This document shows, piece by piece, positions 1 to 4,500 of a DNA stretch of 6,408 nt (position 1 is the stretch's first letter; every line of letters begins with the position of its first letter). This DNA is from an uncultured Bacteroidales bacterium (GTDB lineage Bacteria; Bacteroidota; Bacteroidia; Bacteroidales; Lentimicrobiaceae): assembly GCA_937864935.1 (NCBI GenBank), contig CALMDN010000182.1, forward strand, positions 1 to 6,408, given 5' to 3'. The notes under the pieces were generated by a model. The model worked only from the letters and a program-made list of their open reading frames with translations. It had not been told where the DNA came from and searched no databases. The translations under genes were made by a program, and so were the position numbers.

Positions 1-565
1 GAAGAATGCCTGAACGACGGCACAGCTCCACTATCCCGCTGCGGGTTTGGAAGAGAAAGGGATGCAGCTCGATCTGATTTACGGCAGGTGTTACCCGGCA
101 ATACCCAAGCAGTTCATCAAGGTGTGAGGTCATGTAATTGCTTACCCCGATGGCCTTGCATTTCCCCTCCTGATAAAGGGTTTCCAGTGCTTTCCATGAA
201 TCTTTCCGCTTCCCGTGAACCGGCCAGTGAATCAGGTATAAGTCAACATAGGAAAGATTCAGCCTTTCAAGGCTTGCCTGAAATGCCCGGATGGTCTGGT
301 CATATCCCTGATCTGAGTTCCAGAGCTTGGTGGTGATGAAGAGGTCTTCACGCGGCACAAAAGAGGCATTCACTGCCTGTCCGACTGAAGTTTCGTTGCG
401 GTAAATCATGGCGGTATCGATGTGACGGTAACCGCAGCGGATGGCGTAATCTACCGCCCGTCTTGTCAGCGGCCCGTCGGGCATCTGGTAAACACCAAGC
501 CCGACAGCCGGCATGTTTGCTCCTGTATTTAGCCGGAATACCGGAATATTGTCTGCTTTCTGCAT
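1..565 (-). CDS. Aldo/keto reductase, N-terminal 188 residues (partial, runs off left edge)
   Basis: NAD(P)H-dependent oxidoreductase of the aldo/keto reductase superfamily, cytosolic, reducing aldehydes or ketones to alcohols. The prokaryotic branch it resembles includes 2,5-diketo-D-gluconate and methylglyoxal reductases; the substrate cannot be told from sequence. Seen: an N-terminal LNTGANMPAVGLGVYQ hairpin, then the catalytic tetrad Asp50 and Tyr55 (HIDTAMIY), Lys80 (ITTKLWN) and His113 (LIHWP). KCKAIGVSNY (about 135-144) and NQIELHP (163-169) are also family signatures. Full members have about 270-285 residues, so roughly the last third, with the cofactor-phosphate-binding loop, is missing. 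I chose the ATG at 565 because it includes the family's first strand. An in-frame ATG at 604 would add 13 residues without family support. An internal ATG at 514 has a good AGGAG five bases upstream but would cut off the conserved start. It is transcribed away from the giant repeat gene. No frameshift is visible. Confidence 0.93.
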   Translation of the reverse strand, partial: MQKADNIPVFRLNTGANMPAVGLGVYQMPDGPLTRRAVDYAIRCGYRHIDTAMIYRNETSVGQAVNASFVPREDLFITTKLWNSDQGYDQTIRAFQASLERLNLSYVDLYLIHWPVHGKRKDSWKALETLYQEGKCKAIGVSNYMTSHLDELLGYCRVTPAVNQIELHPFLFQTRSGIVELCRRSGIL

Positions 566-635
566 TAATAAAACTGTGGTTGTCTGCAATAATACACAAG
601 CCATTTCCCAACAGGGAAGTCTGATTGTACTGTTG

Positions 636-643
636 CAAAGTTA
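636..643 (-). promoter_or_regulatory. Candidate -7 element for the aldo/keto reductase
   Basis: Read on the minus strand this is TAACTTTG, a full match to the Bacteroidota -7 consensus TAnnTTTG recognised by the phylum's primary sigma factor. Transcription would start near 629 and leave a leader of about 65 bases before the ATG at 565. I found no TTG at the usual -33 spacing; the nearest lies about 31 bases upstream, which is too far. That keeps confidence low. It was the only exact match I found on the minus strand of the intergenic region. Confidence 0.4.
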
Positions 644-897
644 ACCATTTCGGATCGGAAGGAAGGTGAAATCACAAGTATTTCCTGAAAAGAACAGTTT
701 CGCAATACAAACCGGGATTAATCAATCATCAGAAAAATTATATACAAACTACTGAATATCAATGTATTAATAACAGCCATTTATTGATTTACTCAGACAA
801 CCTGCCGTTGGTTTATAAGGAATAAAAAAACAGGATGTAAAAAAAACATTCTTTCAATATCCGGATCACTTTATCTCTTATAACCAAAGAATTTCTA

Positions 898-990
898 ATG
901 AATACCTGTCCGGAAAGCTATCAGGTAAATCATAGACCGATGTATCTGAAGTTGAGAAAAAACGAGATCAATAAAAGGCTGTACCGGTGA
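898..990 (+). pseudogene. Short 30-codon open frame, possible gene remnant
   Basis: An ATG-to-TGA frame of 30 residues, starting MNTCPESYQV and ending EINKRLYR. It is basic and not recognised. An overlapping frame (956-1084, no clear start, ends TAA) reads as a charged, helix-like stretch, GEYHRQVLEKVREKHRGFRG, then a short hydrophobic end. Switching between two frames inside the only GC-richer patch of the intergenic region is what a frameshifted, decaying gene would look like. It is equally compatible with chance. No ribosome binding site or promoter is evident. A genuine small protein cannot be excluded. Confidence 0.15.
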
Positions 991-1002
991 ATACCATAGG
1001 CA

Positions 1003-1031
1003 GGTGCTTGAAAAAGTCAGGGAGAAGCACC
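1003..1031. other. Weak inverted repeat
   Basis: GGTGCTT (1003-1009) pairs with AAGCACC (1025-1031) around a 15-base loop. It is followed by a GGGGTTTTCGGGG stretch rather than a T-run, so it is a poor intrinsic terminator. It lies within the possible gene remnant and could be a protein-binding palindrome, a relic or chance. Confidence 0.2.
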
Positions 1032-1104
1032 GGGGTTTTCGGGGATTGCAGGAACGAACATCAATATGGTTTCTGGCGATTTAATTAGGCGCAGTTTTAG
1101 AGTA

Positions 1105-1142
1105 TGTAAAATTATTTTATAGTTAATGTAAATATTTTATAA
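1105..1142. repeat. Pair of AT-rich direct repeats, 22-bp period
   Basis: TGTAAAATTATTTTATAG (1105-1122) is followed after four bases by TGTAAATATTTTATAA (1127-1142). The copies are near-identical apart from a two-base indel and the last base. The 22-bp start-to-start distance is about two helical turns, which would suit a factor binding one face of the DNA. Low sequence complexity makes chance a serious alternative. Confidence 0.35.
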
Positions 1143-1173
1143 GCATCTGGAATATCCTGAAAATTTAACAGTC

Positions 1174-1272
1174 TGCCAAAACGTTGATAGACAATAAATT
1201 GAAAATGCAAGATTGCCAAAATCGTTGATATCATTGACTTTTGAAAAACCCTCCTCTACATGTCGTTGATAT
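1174..1272. repeat. Three CGTTGATA direct repeats at exactly 41-bp spacing
   Basis: CGTTGATA occurs at 1182, 1223 and 1264, each start 41 bp from the last. The first two are embedded in a longer match: TGCCAAAACGTTGATA at 1174-1189 and TGCCAAAATCGTTGATA at 1214-1230. The last two share TCGTTGATAT. The first two copies also have TTGAAAA at nearly the same distance downstream. A 41-bp period is close to four helical turns, so the sites would face the same side of the DNA. The cluster ends about 175 bases before the giant gene's start codon, so it may be an operator array for that gene or a decayed tandem repeat. With three copies and unlike intervals, this is not a CRISPR array. Confidence 0.55.
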
Positions 1273-1325
1273 TTAAATAAATACATCTGAAAAATGAATA
1301 AGGCCGGGCAGTCTGTAAAAAAAAG

Positions 1326-1351
1326 TTTGCATTTGTCGTATTACTTATTTG
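1326..1351 (+). promoter_or_regulatory. Weak promoter candidate for the giant repeat gene
   Basis: TTTG (1326-1329) is followed after 16 bases by TATTTG (1346-1351), a shortened version of the Bacteroidota -7 element TAnnTTTG. Spacing is near the accepted range, but the -7 half lacks two consensus bases. I found no exact plus-strand match between 566 and 1447, so this is the best available candidate. A start from here would give a leader of roughly 90 bases before the ATG at 1448. Confidence 0.2.
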
Positions 1352-1447
1352 AAATGAAATGATAAACAAATGAAATCACCGGAGAGTCGGAACAGTGGCT
1401 GGATGAGGTGAATAGTTCTTTACAGACGAAATTATAACAAAAATAAT

Positions 1448-1537
1448 ATGAAGACCTTTTACAGAATTTTCGGGGGGAAAGTCAAAGAAAGGGCGCTGAT
1501 ACTATTTGCGCTTTTTTCAAGTTTACAACTGTTAGCG
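1448..1537 (+). other. Signal peptide of the giant repeat protein
   Basis: Residues 1-30: a basic n-region (MKTFYRIFGGKVKER), a hydrophobic core (ALILFALFSSLQLLA) and a predicted signal peptidase I cut between Ala30 and Gln31. Cleavage just before Gln after a Leu-rich core is common in Bacteroidota exported proteins. There is no lipobox cysteine at the cut; Cys33 lies two residues beyond it, so a lipoprotein is unlikely. Confidence 0.88.
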
Positions 1538-4500
1538 CAGCCTTGCGCTACGCCGCCCGTAGCCTATTTAACCGGCGACGCAACCATTTGTCAGGGTGCC
1601 TCCACTGATGTGTATCTGTATATATCTCAGGGGACAGCACCCTGGCGTGTTATATACAGCATCAACGGCGTTGACCAGCCTGAGATTACCGGAATTATGT
1701 CGAGCCCGTATATCATCAGCACATCTGATGCCGGTGATTACAAGCTTACACAGATACTGGATGCCAACAACTGTACCGGGTCTGACATAGGCAATCCGGT
1801 TACGATCCAGGTGAATCCGCTGCCTTCGGCAGCCGGTTTCATTTCCGGCAGCACCTCGGTGTGTCAGCTGACAAATTCTGTGGTTTATTCCGTGGCAGCC
1901 ATTCCCAATGCGACGGGTTATGTCTGGAGTGTTCCGACCGGGGTAAATATCGTTGGCGGAAACAACAGCAATTCAATCACAGTCAATTTCTCAGCATCGG
2001 CTGTTTCAGGCAACATCAGTGTTTACGGAACCAATGTCTGTGGTAACGGAACATCATCCACACTCTATGTTAACGTAGCCAGCCTTCCCTCAGCAGCCGG
2101 AATTGTTTCTGGATCTTCAACCGTATGCCAGGGACAGTCAGGGGTTACCTATTCTGTAAATCCGATCAACAATGCAAGCGGTTACGACTGGACTTTACCC
2201 ACAGGGGCCAGTATTTCAGCTGGCGCCAATACCAATACCATCACTGTAGACTTCAGCACCACCGCCACAACGGGTGATGTCAGGGTTCGTGGAACCAGTG
2301 CCTGTGGCAACGGAAGCTGGTCTCCGATTCTTGTGGTTACCGTTAACCGTCTGCCGGGCAATCCGGGAATCATCACCGGCACCTCAACTGTATGTCAGGG
2401 TCAGAACGGCGTAACCTATCAGGTTCCTGCCATCAGCCAGGCCAACGGATACGAGTGGGTGCTGCCTGCAGGAGCCACCATCAACACCGGAACAAACACC
2501 AATCAGATTACTGTCAATTACAGTACAACAGCAGCCTCAGGAACCATTCAGGTCAGAGGAACCAACGGATGCGGAGCCGGCCAGTGGTCGGCTGCTTATG
2601 CAGTTACCGTTAACAATCTGCCGATCGCCGGTGGAAGCATCAGTGGCACAGCCAATGTTTGTCAGAATGAGACCGGCCTGGTATACAGTGTTGCTCCGAT
2701 CGCCTACGCCAGCAGTTACCAGTGGGAATATCCGGCAGGATTCACTGTCAGCGGATCAGCTACCGGATCTTCGATAACCCTGAATGCAACCGCTTCCGCT
2801 GTACCCGGAGTTATCAGGGTTCGCGGAATCAACAGTTGCGGCAACGGCACTTTTTCACCCGACTTCAATGTTCTGATCAGCAATAGTCCGGCTGCCAATG
2901 CCGGCCTCAATGCCAATATCTGTCCGGGAAATACCCACCAGCTGAGTGGTGCAACGGCATCCAATTACAGCTCTCTGCAGTGGACCAGCACCGGCGATGG
3001 CTCGTTTGACAATGCCACCGCCCTGAGTCCGGTTTACACCCCGGGATCAAACGACCTTGTTTCAGGCAGCGTGGTTCTTACCCTTACAGCCAACGGTAAC
3101 GGATCCTGCTCACCGGCCAGCAGCAGTATGACACTGACCATATCCTCCTCACCCACTGTGGATGCAGGACCTGATGCTACAATCTGCTACTCTACCGCCA
3201 ATTACATGCTGAATGGCAGTGCCTCTAACTACACTTCAGTTACCTGGACAGCGCTGGATGGCAGCGGAAGTTTCGGAAATGCCAACAGCCTGACCACCAC
3301 CTATACCCCTTCAGCTGCCGACAGGCTCCAGGGATATGTTACCCTTCAGCTCACCGCTCAGGCGGCTGCTCCCTGCAGTGCCCAGACAAGCGATGTTATG
3401 GTGCTTACCATTGCTCCGGCCCCATCAGCCAATGCAGGCAGTGATGCAACATCCTGCGGAACCGCAAACGTGAATCTTAACGGAACGGCTTCCGGTTACC
3501 TCTCGCTGAACTGGACTACCTCAGGAAGCGGTACCTTCACCAACCAGGGTACTACCACTGCTGTGTATACCCCGAGTGCTGCGGATGTTGCAGGAGGCTC
3601 GGTTACCCTGACCCTTACCGCCTTCGCACTGGCACCCTGTACAGGCAGTGCATCTGACAACCTTACGCTCACCCTGTTGTCAATGCCTCAGGTGAATGCA
3701 GGTCCGGATGTATCGAATTGCGGTACCGCCGGATACTCCATTTCGGGAAGTTCGGCATCCAACTATGGATCGCTGCTCTGGACAACCACCGGAAGCGGTA
3801 TATTCTCCAATCCGGCTGCCTTGCACCCGATTTATACACCCAGTGCTTCAGATCTTTCGAACGGATCGGTTGTTTTAACACTGACAGCTACAGGAACCGG
3901 CAGCTGTTCATCCAACACCGTTTCTGACCAGATGACCCTGTTTATCAATGCTGAGCCTACAGCCAATGCAGGTGCCCCGGCCAGTATCTGTGAAGGAAGC
4001 AGCCTGGCCATCAGCGATGCAACTGCAGCCAACTATGCCGGCATTAACTGGACAACCAGCGGAACCGGAACCTTCACCGGAAACGGCACCCTGACTCCCA
4101 CCTACACCCCGAGTCTCTCTGATGCCATTGCGGGCAGCGTTAACCTTTCACTCACTGTTACCCCGATTGCACCCTGCTCGGGCAATGCTGTTTCGGTAAA
4201 AGCCCTGACCATACGTCGCAGTCCGGTTGTAAACGCCGGCGCAGATGCCACTACCTGCGGCAACGACCCGTACACCATCACCGGAGCCGGTGCTTCCAAT
4301 TACTCAACCCTTTTATGGACCAGCAGTGGTTCGGGATCTTTTGTTAACCCGAACATTCTGAATGCCACCTATATTCCCGGAGCTTCTGACCTGCTCAGCG
4401 GAACGGTTACCCTGACCATCACAGCCAACGGCATCGCACCGTGCAGCCTTCCGGTTTCAGACAACCTGACACTCACCATCGTAAATACCCCTTCAGCCAA

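Larger units (their letters stand above)
566..1447. other. AT-rich divergent intergenic region
   Basis: These 882 bases separate two divergently transcribed genes and so should carry both promoters. The composition is clearly more AT-rich than the flanking genes, with many A-runs and T-runs, except for a more GC-rich island around 985-1070. It contains the reductase -7 candidate, two families of short direct repeats (1105-1142 and 1174-1272), one weak hairpin (1003-1031) and short coding-like stretches. No tRNA, rRNA, riboswitch or intact gene over about 45 codons was recognised. The length is unusual for a bacterial promoter region and is compatible with loss of a gene that once lay here. 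Confidence 0.7.

Noticed and set aside
88..336. Plus-strand 82-residue open frame
   Set aside because: Antisense to the reductase coding region and without any recognisable motif.
533..548. Tandem CCGGAATA repeat
   Set aside because: Two copies only, lying inside the reductase N-terminal codons; likely chance.
565..604. Earlier reductase start at the ATG at 604
   Set aside because: In frame and open, but the extra 13 residues (MACVLLQTTTVLL) precede the family's usual N-terminus and have no ribosome binding site support.
348..638. Minus-strand 96-residue open frame with ATG and stop
   Set aside because: It overlaps the reductase in another frame; the reductase frame carries the full catalytic tetrad and family motifs, and this one carries none.
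1003..1031. Intrinsic terminator
   Set aside because: A seven-base stem with a 15-base loop and no T-run; both flanking genes also point away from it, so no terminator is expected.
1174..1272. CRISPR-like array
   Set aside because: Only three partial repeats of 8-17 bp with unlike flanks; too few and too degenerate, and no cas genes nearby.
1369..1410. Short leader peptide (13 codons, starting MKSPESR) upstream of the giant gene
   Set aside because: No ribosome binding site, no regulatory codon run and no attenuator hairpin next to it.
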